Below are positions 44,033 through 52,549 of a stretch of DNA of 64,000 nucleotides, piece after piece; positions within the stretch are counted from its first letter, which is position 1; each line of letters starts with the position of its first letter. Under the pieces are notes generated by a model. It had not been told where the DNA came from. It searched no databases and was given only the letters and a program-made list of their open reading frames with translations. The DNA lies in assembly GCF_014201735.1 (NCBI RefSeq), contig NZ_JACHFE010000002.1, positions 558,001 through 622,000 of the forward strand, written 5' to 3'. A program made the position numbers and the translations under genes. This stretch comes from Marinobacter oulmenensis (GTDB lineage Bacteria; Pseudomonadota; Gammaproteobacteria; Pseudomonadales; Oleiphilaceae).

Positions 44033-44096
44033 CCACGGAAGCCGGGCCACGCCCCTCGTTCAGGGCATGGCCAGCCGGCAGGTGACAATTCCGTGG
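44033..44096 (-). other. Long interrupted hairpin in the prpC-acnD gap
   Basis: Nested inverted repeats: CCACGGAA (44033-44040) with TTCCGTGG (44089-44096), GCCGG (44041-44045) with CCGGC (44075-44079), GCCA with TGGC, and GCCC with GGGC around an 8-base loop. There is no T-run. It fills most of the gap between prpC and acnD and is a second large intercistronic structure in the operon. Confidence 0.65.
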
Positions 44097-44107
44097 CCGG
44101 AAAAGGC

Positions 44108-45241
44108 TTAGGGGCGCTCGTCGATCGGAACCCACTTGGCATCCGCCGGGCCGGTGTAGTCGGCACTCGGACGGATGATGCGGTTATTGGCCCGCTGTTC
44201 TTTGACGTGGGCGGTCCAGCCGGAGACGCGGGACATCACGAAGATGGGCGTGAACAGCTCTGTGGGAATGCCCATGAAGTGATAGGCCGAGGCGTGGAAG
44301 AAGTCCGCGTTGCAGAACAGCTTTTTCTCGCGCCACATGACTTCCTCGCAGCGCACGGATACCGGGTAAAGCACGGTATCGCCCACTTCCTGGGCCAGCT
44401 TCTCAGACCATTTCTTGATGATGGCATTGCGCGGATCGGAATCGCTGTAGATAGCATGGCCGAAGCCCATGATCTTGTCCTTGCGCTCCAGCATGCCCAT
44501 CAGCCCTTCTTCGGCTTCATCCGGCGTCTTGAACTTCTGGATCAGCTCCATGGCGGCCTCGTTGGCACCACCATGCAGCGGGCCGCGCAGAGAGCCAATG
44601 GCGCCGGTCACACAACTGTGGATATCGGACAGGGTTGACGCACAGACCCGGGCAGTAAACGTGGAGGCATTGAACTCGTGTTCGGCGTACAGAATGAGGG
44701 AGACGTTCATCACCCGCTCATGCAGTTCACTCGGCTTCTTGCCGTGCAGCAGCTCCAGGAACACGCCACCGATGGAATCACTTTCAGTGGTCGTGGTATC
44801 CACACGGACACCGTCATGGGCAAAGCGGTACCAGTAGGTGATGATGGCCGGGAATACCGCCAGCATGCGGTCGATCTTGTCGTCCTGCTGGCTGAAATCT
44901 TCCTCGGTCTCCAGGTTGCCCAGCATGGAACAACCGGTACGCATCACGTCCATCGGGTGAGCGTTGGCGGGAATCTGTTCCAGCACCAGTTTCAGGGCAT
45001 CCGGCAATGCACGCAGACTGACCAGTTTGGCCTTGTAGTCATCCAGCTCCTTGCGGTTGGGCAGTTTGCCCCGCAGCAGCAGATAGGCGATCTCTTCGAA
45101 CTGGGCGTTTTCCGCCAGATCCTTGATGTCGTAACCGCGGTAGGTCAGGCCGGCACCGGACTTGCCAACAGTACACAGCGCGGTTTCACCAGCAACCTGG
45201 CCGCGCAGGCCGGCACCACCGAGTTTCTTACCTTCAGCCAT
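44108..45241 (-). CDS. prpC: 2-methylcitrate synthase PrpC
   Basis: 377-residue citrate synthase-family enzyme condensing propionyl-CoA with oxaloacetate. Motifs are GLTYRGYDIKDLAENAQFEE near the start, NASTFTARVCASTLSDIHSC, GSLRGPLHGGANEAAMELIQ and MGFGHAIYSDSDPRN with a catalytic His. It is second in the operon after prpB with a 36-base gap. ATG at 45241 has GGGAGA upstream. Confidence 0.96.
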   Translation of the reverse strand: MAEGKKLGGAGLRGQVAGETALCTVGKSGAGLTYRGYDIKDLAENAQFEEIAYLLLRGKLPNRKELDDYKAKLVSLRALPDALKLVLEQIPANAHPMDVMRTGCSMLGNLETEEDFSQQDDKIDRMLAVFPAIITYWYRFAHDGVRVDTTTTESDSIGGVFLELLHGKKPSELHERVMNVSLILYAEHEFNASTFTARVCASTLSDIHSCVTGAIGSLRGPLHGGANEAAMELIQKFKTPDEAEEGLMGMLERKDKIMGFGHAIYSDSDPRNAIIKKWSEKLAQEVGDTVLYPVSVRCEEVMWREKKLFCNADFFHASAYHFMGIPTELFTPIFVMSRVSGWTAHVKEQRANNRIIRPSADYTGPADAKWVPIDERP

Positions 45242-45277
45242 GATGATCTCCCTCGTTATCAATTCTTGCTATTGTGA

Positions 45278-46165
45278 TCAGTCTTTTTTCTGGGCGAAGA
45301 GCTCGTCCAGCTTCTGCTCAAAGTCGTGGTAGTTCAGGAAATCGTACAGTTCCATACGGGTCTGCATCATGTCCACCACGTCCTTCTGGTCGCCTTTCTC
45401 CAGAATGCTCTCATAAACCGTCAGGGCCGCCCTGTTCATGGCGCGGAAGGCACTCAGCGGGTACAGCACCATGGAAGCACCGGCTTCAGCCAGTTCCTTC
45501 TTGTTGTACAGTGGCGTCGCACCAAACTCGGTAATGTTGGCCAGCAGTGGCGCATCAATCGCGTCGGCAAACGCCTTGTAATCGGACAGCTCGTGGACCG
45601 CTTCGGCAAAAATACCGTCGGCGCCGGCGTCAATGCAGGCCCTGGCACGGTCAATAGCCGCTTCCAGCCCTTCCTTCTGGAAGGCATCTGTGCGGGCCAT
45701 GATGAAGAAATCGTCGTCTTCACGGGCATCCGCAGCCGCCTTGATGCGATCAACCATTTCCTCCTTGGACACGATCTCCTTGTTCGGGCGATGACCACAA
45801 CGCTTCTGGGCCACCTGATCCTCAATGTGCACGGCCGCCGCCCCGGCACGTTCCATCTCACGGATGGTACGGGCAATGTTGAACGCCCCGCCCCAGCCGG
45901 TGTCGATGTCCACCAGCAGCGGTACATCAGTTGCTGCGGTAATACGACGCACATCCTCGACTACGTCGTTCATGGTGGTCATACCCAGATCCGGCAGACC
46001 GTAGGACGCATTGGCAACGCCACCACCGGACAGGTAAATGGCCTGGTGCCCGACCTTTTCAGCCATCATGGCCGCATAGGCATTGATGGTGCCCACGATC
46101 TGCAGGGGTTGATTCTCTTTCAGAGCCCGGCGAAAGCGAGCCCCCGGAGTCAGTTTGTTAGCCAT
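45278..46165 (-). CDS. prpB: 2-methylisocitrate lyase PrpB
   Basis: 295-residue isocitrate lyase/PEP mutase-superfamily enzyme splitting 2-methylisocitrate into pyruvate and succinate. Motifs are [20 protein letters not shown] (metal-binding Asp residues), [20 protein letters not shown] with the catalytic KRCGH-type loop, and [20 protein letters not shown]. The gene starts 18 bases after the regulator and is the first enzyme gene of the operon. ATG at 46165 is followed directly by the family N-terminus. Confidence 0.96.
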   Translation of the reverse strand: MANKLTPGARFRRALKENQPLQIVGTINAYAAMMAEKVGHQAIYLSGGGVANASYGLPDLGMTTMNDVVEDVRRITAATDVPLLVDIDTGWGGAFNIARTIREMERAGAAAVHIEDQVAQKRCGHRPNKEIVSKEEMVDRIKAAADAREDDDFFIMARTDAFQKEGLEAAIDRARACIDAGADGIFAEAVHELSDYKAFADAIDAPLLANITEFGATPLYNKKELAEAGASMVLYPLSAFRAMNRAALTVYESILEKGDQKDVVDMMQTRMELYDFLNYHDFEQKLDELFAQKKD

Positions 46166-46182
46166 GGAAATTACCTCCCGGT

Positions 46183-46863
46183 TCAAATGGTTAGAACGCC
46201 TTCCTGAATCTTTTCCTCGATGTTCTGTCGAGCGGCGTTGATGTGTCTTTTCATCAGAAACTCGGCCAACTCCCCATCCCGCTGGGCGATGGCCTCTACA
46301 ATATGACGATGTTCACCGAGTGCCCGGTGGGGGCGCCCGGCAGAGGTGCTTAATCGATACCGATACATCCGCACCATGTAATACAGATCGCCCAGCAGCA
46401 TCTGGGCAAGCTTGGCATTGCGACTGCCCGTAGCGATCCGGTGATGGAAATCGTAATCCCCTTCAGCCTGGTAGTAGGCCTGACCCTGGGCTTCATCAAT
46501 CATCTTCTCGTGACTGTCGAGGGTGGCCTGCAGATCCCGGATTTCCTGGTCAGTCATGCGCTCTGCCGCCTGCCGGGCTGCCAGTCCTTCCATGACCTCC
46601 CGGATGCGGTAGAGCTCCATCAACTCTTCGGCACTGACCGACACCACCTTGACGCCGGCGTGAGGCCGACGCACCAGAAGACCTCGGGATTCCAGACGCC
46701 CAAGGGCTTCACGCAGCGGCCCCCGGGTCAGGTTGAAGCGGGAGCAGAGTTCCAGCTCACCAATTTTTTCGCCAGGCGCCAGCTCACCGGTAATGATGGC
46801 CGTCTGCAGACAATCAAACGCTTCATCGGCGCGAGTGTGGCTTAAAGGTTGGGTAGCAGACAT
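46183..46863 (-). CDS. prpR: GntR-family (FCD) regulator of the prp operon
   Basis: 226-residue regulator. The N-terminal winged helix (residues ~10-75) contains [20 protein letters not shown] and [20 protein letters not shown]. The C-terminal FCD effector domain has [20 protein letters not shown] and the metal-site-type His/Asp residues in [11 protein letters not shown] and [12 protein letters not shown]. It is the first gene of the propionate operon and probably a repressor released by a methylcitrate-cycle intermediate, as in other proteobacteria. A matching palindromic operator lies 54 bases upstream of its start. Confidence 0.9.
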   Translation of the reverse strand: MSATQPLSHTRADEAFDCLQTAIITGELAPGEKIGELELCSRFNLTRGPLREALGRLESRGLLVRRPHAGVKVVSVSAEELMELYRIREVMEGLAARQAAERMTDQEIRDLQATLDSHEKMIDEAQGQAYYQAEGDYDFHHRIATGSRNAKLAQMLLGDLYYMVRMYRYRLSTSAGRPHRALGEHRHIVEAIAQRDGELAEFLMKRHINAARQNIEEKIQEGVLTI

Positions 46864-46916
46864 GTTTTGTTACCAAAATCAGGGTGATTTCTGGCAAATC
46901 TACGTCTGCAGCTCGA

Positions 46917-46930
46917 TATTGTCAACAATA
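46917..46930 (-). promoter_or_regulatory. Palindromic operator upstream of the prp operon
   Basis: TATTGT-CA-ACAATA is a perfect inverted repeat of the TTGT-N2-ACAA type bound by FCD-class GntR regulators. A second, imperfect copy TTGTTAACAG lies at 46951-46960. Both precede the regulator gene, so self-regulated repression of the whole operon is expected. Confidence 0.75.
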
Positions 46931-46970
46931 CTTAAGGCTAGGCCTGTTTCTTGTTAACAGAAGGCGGGAA

Positions 46971-49103
46971 TCAGGTGGACTGCGCTTCGGTTTGTTTACA
47001 ACCGTCAATTTGCTGTCCCCAATAACTGTTTATCGGACTCTTCCATGCCCCGACATGCAGCTCTTCCAGCGACAGGCGATCCCGCATCAGAAGGCTAAGC
47101 TGCCCTCTACTGAGAGCTCCAGGGCCATCTGCCAGACATTGGGCAACAGTCGATTCCAGTGAATGGCGCCGCCGCCCCCTTCTAAGGTCCCGGGCGAGCC
47201 CCTGATGTATGCGATTAAGACGGGGATCAAGCACTGCCTGCTCAAAAGCCCGGCTTCCCCTCGCCAAACCGGATTCCTGGTTTTTCTGTTTCCGGAAATT
47301 CTGCGCATTCCACAAAACAGGTAGCGGTGTCGCTGTTTCTTCGGGTATCGCAAGAAGCCCAAGAGACATCAAACCACGACCCGGCCCCACTCTGCTCAGA
47401 CAGACATCGGTAGGCGCAGCAAGAACCAGAGGAATCGAGACAGGTAAAGACCAGAGGAAGAACACCGGATCAAGACTCCAGGCGAACGAGGACCACAGGC
47501 TACCGACCACCATCCCCGGAAGGTGAGTCGCAAAGGCACCACGCCAGGAAATATCATCCGTTCGGTTTTGGCCGGCCCAGCTCAGCGAAAAGTTCAGCAG
47601 GGCACCCACCACGTAACGGCTGTGTGCCCACATCCGGACGGGCGCAAGCAGGACTGAAATCACGATTTCAATCAATACGCTGGCGAGCAGCTTGGCAACA
47701 CCTCCATATTGGCGTGTGTTGCGGTGAATGGCGGCATCAGCGACGGCCAGGAACTTGGGGAAGAACAGCAATACCAATGTGCTCAATGTCAGCCCCAACG
47801 CCCAGCCCGGTCGCCATTCCGGCCAAAGCGGAAACAGGCTTTGATGCCCCTCGGGAAAATACTCGATCGGCGCCAGGGTCAGCTTCGCCGCAGCAATGGT
47901 TGTGAGAATCAGGAAACACAGCCAGAGGACAGAGGCAAGATAAGCCATAATGCCGTTCATGAAGGCCATCCTGTGAGCAAACTTCAGCCCGGGCATAAAG
48001 AGCATTATCCAGAGATGCTGAAGATTGCCCTTGGACCATCGGTTATCCCGAGCCAATTCATCTGCCAGCGTGGGAGGTGACTCTTCAAAGCTCTGGCCCA
48101 GCTCCGGTTCGAGCCATACCTCGTAGCCAGCCCGCCCCATAAAAGCCGCTTCAACAAAGTCGTGGCTCATAATGGAGCCACCGAACAGGCCCACACCCCG
48201 CAGCTTTGGCAAACCACAGTGTTTCATGAACGGAGCAACACGAAGAATCGCATTATGCCCCCAAAAGGCGGCTTCCCCCATTTGTACTGCCGCCAGGCCT
48301 GTGGCGAACAGGGTTGAATAGAAGCGATTGGCAAATTGCTGGATGCGGGCAAAAAGCGACTGGCCATTTATGATGGTAGGGTTGGTTTGCAGAATACCGA
48401 CGTTTGGCTCGCGCTCCATCAGGCGCACCATGCGGACGATGGTCTGGCCACTAAGCAGGCTATCCGCATCCAATACCACCATGTACTTACTCCGCCGCCC
48501 CCACCGGCGCAGATAATCAGCCACATTGCCGCTTTTGTAATTCAGGTTGACCGTTCGCCGGCGATAGAAAAGGCGCCCCTGGGCACCAAGCTCTTCGACA
48601 AGCCGATGCCAGCAGGCCTGTTCTTCCAGCCAGACATCCGGGTCGCGACTGTCTGACAGGATATAAAACTCGAAGTGCTCGATGTTGCCCGTCTGCTCAA
48701 TATCCCGATAAACCGCTTTCAACCCACTGAGCGTCCAGCCGACCGGCTCATGGTATATCGGTAGAATGACCGCGGTCCTGGCCAGTGGCGTAGCCTCCAG
48801 CTCATCGTCTTGGTGGCGGCGTAACAGGCTGTATCGGTCCCCACCGAACAACCTGATCATGAAGCCAAATACTGCAGTCCAGAATCCCACCGCAATCCAG
48901 GCATAAAGAATGCCGAAAAGTCCCGCGATACCCACCTCAAGCAGGGTTCCCCCGTGGTAGGGCAGAATCCAGAGCAGGTAGTACACGGCAACAACCGTCT
49001 GGGAGAGGACAAACATCGCCAGTAGCAGACGCCTGAAAATCGCGACTCGACGCCATTTCGGAGGGCGGGCTTCCAACGAGCCCGGTTCCTTTACCCTATT
49101 CAT
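46971..49103 (-). CDS. opgH: Osmoregulated periplasmic glucan glucosyltransferase OpgH
   Basis: 710-residue inner-membrane GT2 enzyme that polymerises glucose from UDP-glucose for periplasmic glucans. It has two N-terminal helices, the catalytic domain with YMVVLDADSLLSGQTIVRMV (D-x-D), HNAILRVAPFMKHCGLPKLR and the RW motif in ELARDNRWSKGNLQHL, then several C-terminal helices. It begins right at the first membrane segment and so lacks the long cytoplasmic N-terminal extension of the Escherichia coli protein (about 847 residues). UDP-glucose would come from GalU. It overlaps the small upstream gene by 8 bases. Confidence 0.95.
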   Translation of the reverse strand: MNRVKEPGSLEARPPKWRRVAIFRRLLLAMFVLSQTVVAVYYLLWILPYHGGTLLEVGIAGLFGILYAWIAVGFWTAVFGFMIRLFGGDRYSLLRRHQDDELEATPLARTAVILPIYHEPVGWTLSGLKAVYRDIEQTGNIEHFEFYILSDSRDPDVWLEEQACWHRLVEELGAQGRLFYRRRTVNLNYKSGNVADYLRRWGRRSKYMVVLDADSLLSGQTIVRMVRLMEREPNVGILQTNPTIINGQSLFARIQQFANRFYSTLFATGLAAVQMGEAAFWGHNAILRVAPFMKHCGLPKLRGVGLFGGSIMSHDFVEAAFMGRAGYEVWLEPELGQSFEESPPTLADELARDNRWSKGNLQHLWIMLFMPGLKFAHRMAFMNGIMAYLASVLWLCFLILTTIAAAKLTLAPIEYFPEGHQSLFPLWPEWRPGWALGLTLSTLVLLFFPKFLAVADAAIHRNTRQYGGVAKLLASVLIEIVISVLLAPVRMWAHSRYVVGALLNFSLSWAGQNRTDDISWRGAFATHLPGMVVGSLWSSFAWSLDPVFFLWSLPVSIPLVLAAPTDVCLSRVGPGRGLMSLGLLAIPEETATPLPVLWNAQNFRKQKNQESGLARGSRAFEQAVLDPRLNRIHQGLARDLRRGRRRHSLESTVAQCLADGPGALSRGQLSLLMRDRLSLEELHVGAWKSPINSYWGQQIDGCKQTEAQST

Positions 49104-49380
49104 ACCCGATACTTCCGCGCCTCAGGGGTGGAGTGCATTCCGGAATGTCAATGCGGCCACAGGAGTGTTGGGCCAGGACCCGGTCCATCAGTAACGAAAG
49201 AAACGCATCGTTGTCATTCAACCCGCCGTCCTCAAACTCAATCAAAACGGTATCAACAAGTGCCAGCACCTCCCGATAATGGGAGGGGGAAAGCTCCCCC
49301 TCCCCTTCATTCAGGTATCTGAAGACTCTTAAAACAGACTGCTCAAATACCGAATACTCCACGCCCTCCCCCTGCACCAT
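49096..49380 (-). CDS. Small unknown protein between opgG and opgH
   Basis: 94-residue, mostly acidic and helical protein without signal peptide or membrane segment (for example VLRVFRYLNEGEGELSPSHY and LNDNDAFLSLLMDRVLAQHS). I do not recognise a family. It looks real because its ATG shares one base with the opgG stop (TGATG) and its end overlaps opgH by 8 bases. It may assist or regulate glucan synthesis from the cytoplasmic side, which is only inferred from the coupling. Confidence 0.7.
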   Translation of the reverse strand: MVQGEGVEYSVFEQSVLRVFRYLNEGEGELSPSHYREVLALVDTVLIEFEDGGLNDNDAFLSLLMDRVLAQHSCGRIDIPECTPPLRRGSIGYE

Positions 49381-50933
49381 CACTCGGGATCAACCAGACT
49401 TTTTGTGGAGCCCTCCACAAGATACGTCCAGGTTTCGGTGAGCGGAGTCCCATCAAGGGCGAGGTACCCTCTTATCACCGGTGCGGTATCCGGCGCGGGC
49501 TTGGCCAGTATCGAGAGTCTCCAGACATTCTCTGGTTCAACGTATTCCACAAAATGTTCGATAACTTCCAGGCCATCGGAGCCATCCACATGACTGACAA
49601 TCGCGGCTTCGGAATCAAGATCCTCAAGCGTCTTGCCCGCGAAATCGACCACAAACCTCAGGGCTCCTTCCTCCGTTCCCCCTCCTGTCCGGTTGCCATG
49701 ACCGACAAAGGTTTTGACAGCACGCCCGGATGGATGGGAAGTGATGGAAGGGTCGCCAAACGTCAATGAATACTCAAAATGAACCTCTTCACCCGCCGAT
49801 ACCGCCTCATCCGGTGTCCAAAACGCGACAACATTGTCATTTGTTTCAGAGCCGGACGGAATCTCCACTAAAACGACACTGCCTTTGCCCCAATCCGCTT
49901 TCGGTTCAACCCAGGCACTGGGACGCCGCTCGTAACGCGCTTCCAGATCTTCGAACTGGCCAAACTCGCGATCCCTTTGGATCAACCCGAAGCCGTTCAA
50001 CTGTTCCACCTCGTGAAAGCTCAAGCTAAGTGCCGATGGGTTCACCAGCGGGCGCCACAACCACTCGCCGCTACGGCCTTCATGAATCAACAGGCCATCG
50101 GAATCATGGACTTGTGGACGCCATTCGCCCCTGGGCCTGGCTGTGTTCTCGCCGTAATAAAACATTGAGGTAAGAGGTGCCAACCCCACCTGCTCAATAT
50201 CCTGGCGAAAGAACAGGCGGGCCGTAATATCCATGCGGGTTTGCTCGCCCGGATGAATCACAAACTTGTAGGCGCCGGAGACACTTGGGCCATCGAGCAG
50301 CCCATACAGCACCATTGATTCGCTGTCAGCAGCCGGACGCTCCAACCAGAACTCGGTGAAAGCGGGAAACTCTTCGCCTGACGCAAGCCCGGTATCCACG
50401 GCAATACCTCGTGCAGAAAGGCCAAAGCCCTCTCCGGCCCCAACCCCGCGGAAATAACTCGCTCCCCCGAACACCAGAAACTGGTTCTGAACACCCTCAC
50501 CCTCCAATGGATAAGTGAGCTTGAATCCGGCATACCCCAGATCAGCCGGTATCCGCTTTGCAATTTCGGGGCTGGGGTATTCGAAATCCGATTTATCGAA
50601 TGGAACAGAGTGAACACCTTCCTGGTCGAGGACATTCAGATTAACCCGGTGGGTGTAATAGCGCCCCTGCGGCATCATCATCACCTGATACCGTGACTTA
50701 CCCTGCCGCCAAAGACTGGCCTGAGGCTTGAATCGAATCGCCTGAAATTCCGGGTATTCAAGCGATTGCAGAAATTCCGGCGCCTGAGGGGGAGCTTCGT
50801 ACTCTTTATCGGAAAGCGCCTGCGCCCGCTCAACAACGTTTTCAAACCCAAACGCCTGAGCATGGCCAGCCAACGCTATAAGATAAACTGCCGGCAGGAT
50901 CGTTGTGGCGGCAAAACGGACAGACTTTTTCAT
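49380..50933 (-). CDS. opgG: Periplasmic glucan biosynthesis protein OpgG
   Basis: 517-residue periplasmic protein of the OpgG/OpgD (MdoG) family. It has a signal peptide (MKKSVRFAATTILPAVYLIA, cleavage near AQA), then FENVVERAQALSDKEYEAPP, which is the classic start of the mature protein. The beta-sandwich domain includes FLVFGGASYFRGVGAGEGFG and GLSARGIAVDTG, with VMMMPQGRYYTHRV-like strands before it. It modifies or branches the nascent glucan made by OpgH. ATG at 50933 is set by the signal peptide. Confidence 0.94.
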   Translation of the reverse strand: MKKSVRFAATTILPAVYLIALAGHAQAFGFENVVERAQALSDKEYEAPPQAPEFLQSLEYPEFQAIRFKPQASLWRQGKSRYQVMMMPQGRYYTHRVNLNVLDQEGVHSVPFDKSDFEYPSPEIAKRIPADLGYAGFKLTYPLEGEGVQNQFLVFGGASYFRGVGAGEGFGLSARGIAVDTGLASGEEFPAFTEFWLERPAADSESMVLYGLLDGPSVSGAYKFVIHPGEQTRMDITARLFFRQDIEQVGLAPLTSMFYYGENTARPRGEWRPQVHDSDGLLIHEGRSGEWLWRPLVNPSALSLSFHEVEQLNGFGLIQRDREFGQFEDLEARYERRPSAWVEPKADWGKGSVVLVEIPSGSETNDNVVAFWTPDEAVSAGEEVHFEYSLTFGDPSITSHPSGRAVKTFVGHGNRTGGGTEEGALRFVVDFAGKTLEDLDSEAAIVSHVDGSDGLEVIEHFVEYVEPENVWRLSILAKPAPDTAPVIRGYLALDGTPLTETWTYLVEGSTKSLVDPE

Positions 50934-51046
50934 GTGAACTCCCCTCGCTGGACACTCCAAGAATGTAGCATCAGGGGTACGCGAGGCCTCAAGTGACATC
51001 TTGGTAACAGCAAGGCAAGGAAGTGCCGTGAATAAAACGGCTAAAG

Positions 51047-51064
51047 CAGCCTCGAATGAGGCTG
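51047..51064 (-). terminator. Hairpin after the TpsB-like barrel gene
   Basis: CAGCCTC-GAAT-GAGGCTG lies 10 bases after the barrel gene stop (minus strand). The downstream minus-strand sequence is CTTTAGCCGTTTTATT, a broken T-rich tract. Probable terminator separating this gene from opgG. Confidence 0.6.
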
Positions 51065-51073
51065 ACGGCGGTC

Positions 51074-52207
51074 TCAGATGCCAAGCGACATTGATAGTGA
51101 GATGTCAGGATTGGATGGGCGTTGCAGGGCCGCCCCCGACACCGTCAAGACACGCCCGACACTCAGATCTGCGTAAAACCGCCTGCCCCGGAAGCGGAGT
51201 GCAACTTCTCCGGCGCTCGCTTCAAACCGCGGGCCATCCCTGGTTGCCTCGGATGCAGCCCATCCTTTCAGGAAGGACACCACCAGATAGGAGTTAACGG
51301 CATTGCCAAATAGTGACGCGTACGCCGGGCTTCGCGCTTTCATCCGTATCCAGCCACCTTCGTTGGCTGACATCGACTGGCCGTTAAACCCCTGCATCAT
51401 CGACGGCCCGGCTAGCACCACATACTCCGAGGAAGCGAGGTCATCCGGAGCAATCTGGTAACGCCCGTCCAGCCCGACATTCCAGTCAAAAACCGAGCGC
51501 CGCAAAGAAGCGGCCAGATTGATCTTGTAATATTCAGTGTCCGTTAAAGATTCCTCATCAGGGCCCGAGAACTCGCGATTTTCAATGCCTCCCAGAACCC
51601 CCAGATCGCCCTGCCAGACAAAGCCGCCCTTCAACGCCTGTTCGCTGGAACAATAAACCCCGAAGTTTGCCAGCTCATGAGACGTATCGGAGACCCACGC
51701 AGACTCACGGTAGTTGCGACTGGTAAAGGTCGAGTACTGGAAGGCCGTCTCCACATCAATCCCTCGCCAGGCCCCCATCGGTCGGGCTCCCGAAAAGGAC
51801 AGCGTCCGGTTATCGCTCTCTGTGTCAAAGCGATCCTCATCTCCCAGAACAACGGTGGAGTATTCACTGCCACCCAGGGAAAGGTGAAACCGCCCCCCTG
51901 CCATAGCTAACGAGTAATCCAGCTCCAGGCTCTTGGACTCATCTTCCTGGCGACGGGAGGCAGAGTCCTGATAGTTTACGGCAACGTCGTGAGCTTCAGA
52001 CATCGTGAAGCGAACAGCCGTTTCATCCCTCGCCTCCGTAGAATGGTCCGAAAACTCCAGGTGACTTGAAAGATACCGGGCGGCATATTTCACAAGATCC
52101 TGTGAATACCGGGTAAGCTCATTTATTGTGGGAGAAACCTGCCCCATTGCGTACCCGGAGCCAACTGGCACGCACCAGAACAGGGCAATGAAAATAAAGA
52201 ATTTCAA
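51074..52207 (-). CDS. TpsB/ShlB-like outer-membrane barrel without POTRA domains
   Basis: 377-residue protein with signal peptide (KFFIFIALFWCVPVGSGYA). The body is a series of amphipathic strands. The segment ending DLASSEYVVLAGPSMMQGF followed by NEGGWIRMKAR matches the conserved region of two-partner-secretion (TpsB/ShlB) barrels around their VRGY motif, with a diverged QGF core. Typical TpsB proteins are ~550 residues with a POTRA part; here only ~80 residues precede the barrel-like repeats and no POTRA is visible. The C-terminus is SLSMSLGI, without terminal Phe. Start is TTG with AAGGG upstream. A partner gene is not evident. Confidence 0.6.
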   Translation of the reverse strand: MKFFIFIALFWCVPVGSGYAMGQVSPTINELTRYSQDLVKYAARYLSSHLEFSDHSTEARDETAVRFTMSEAHDVAVNYQDSASRRQEDESKSLELDYSLAMAGGRFHLSLGGSEYSTVVLGDEDRFDTESDNRTLSFSGARPMGAWRGIDVETAFQYSTFTSRNYRESAWVSDTSHELANFGVYCSSEQALKGGFVWQGDLGVLGGIENREFSGPDEESLTDTEYYKINLAASLRRSVFDWNVGLDGRYQIAPDDLASSEYVVLAGPSMMQGFNGQSMSANEGGWIRMKARSPAYASLFGNAVNSYLVVSFLKGWAASEATRDGPRFEASAGEVALRFRGRRFYADLSVGRVLTVSGAALQRPSNPDISLSMSLGI

Positions 52208-52549
52208 GCCGGAACCCTTGGAAAAATCGATAAGTTAACGAACTTTAAAAAATACAGGCTCCACAAGCCATAGCCTTTTGCCAACACTTACAATTTTAAT
52301 GTTACGTAAAATCTGACGGTTAAACCTACATATCAAGAAATAACATCAATTGTTTCCGGTTACTTTCCTAAGATTATGTAACTTTCAGGCCTGTCATTTC
52401 TTACAATCATTGCACCTCCGTGCATTAATCAATACAACTTGGGTAAACTCGGCACAATTTGTGAGTGCTGCCTAATGGCATTGAGTATGCCGCTGATCAA
52501 AAGCAGGCAGCGGCTACGCTTAGGACCCTGACCGTTAAGGATGAAAGAC
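52208..52549. promoter_or_regulatory. Structured A/T-rich region between barrel gene and galU
   Basis: A 342-base divergent gap without a gene. The left part carries a minus-strand leader terminator (listed separately). The middle (about 52290-52440) is A/T-rich with no assigned promoter. The right part, in the galU leader, has nested inverted repeats: GCTGCCT (52468-52474) with AGGCAGC (52505-52511), enclosing GGCAT (52477-52481) with ATGCC (52487-52491). The inner repeat also has GG-N10-GC spacing like a sigma-54 site, but other key bases do not fit. Confidence 0.45.
52247..52276 (-). terminator. Terminator-like hairpin in the leader of the barrel gene
   Basis: On the minus strand AGGCT pairs with AGCCT across an 11-base loop and is followed after three bases by six Ts (52252-52247). 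It ends only 40 bases before the TTG start, so it lies in the gene's own leader and may act as an attenuator or end a short upstream transcript. Confidence 0.45.

Noticed and set aside
41942..44638. A very long plus-strand open frame (about 900 codons) opposite acnD and prpC
   Set aside because: It is antisense to two enzymes with intact catalytic motifs and reads as low-complexity Gly/His/Val-rich sequence with no domain; a shadow of high-GC codon use.
46864..46877. TTTTG-TTAC-CAAAA inverted repeat touching the start of the GntR gene
   Set aside because: It overlaps the ribosome-binding and start region and does not match the TTGT-N2-ACAA type as well as the upstream palindrome; probably chance.
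52476..52491. Possible sigma-54 promoter before galU
   Set aside because: GG-N10-GC spacing fits, but the -24 and -12 contexts do not (TGGCAT and ATGCC), and the bases are explained by an inverted repeat.
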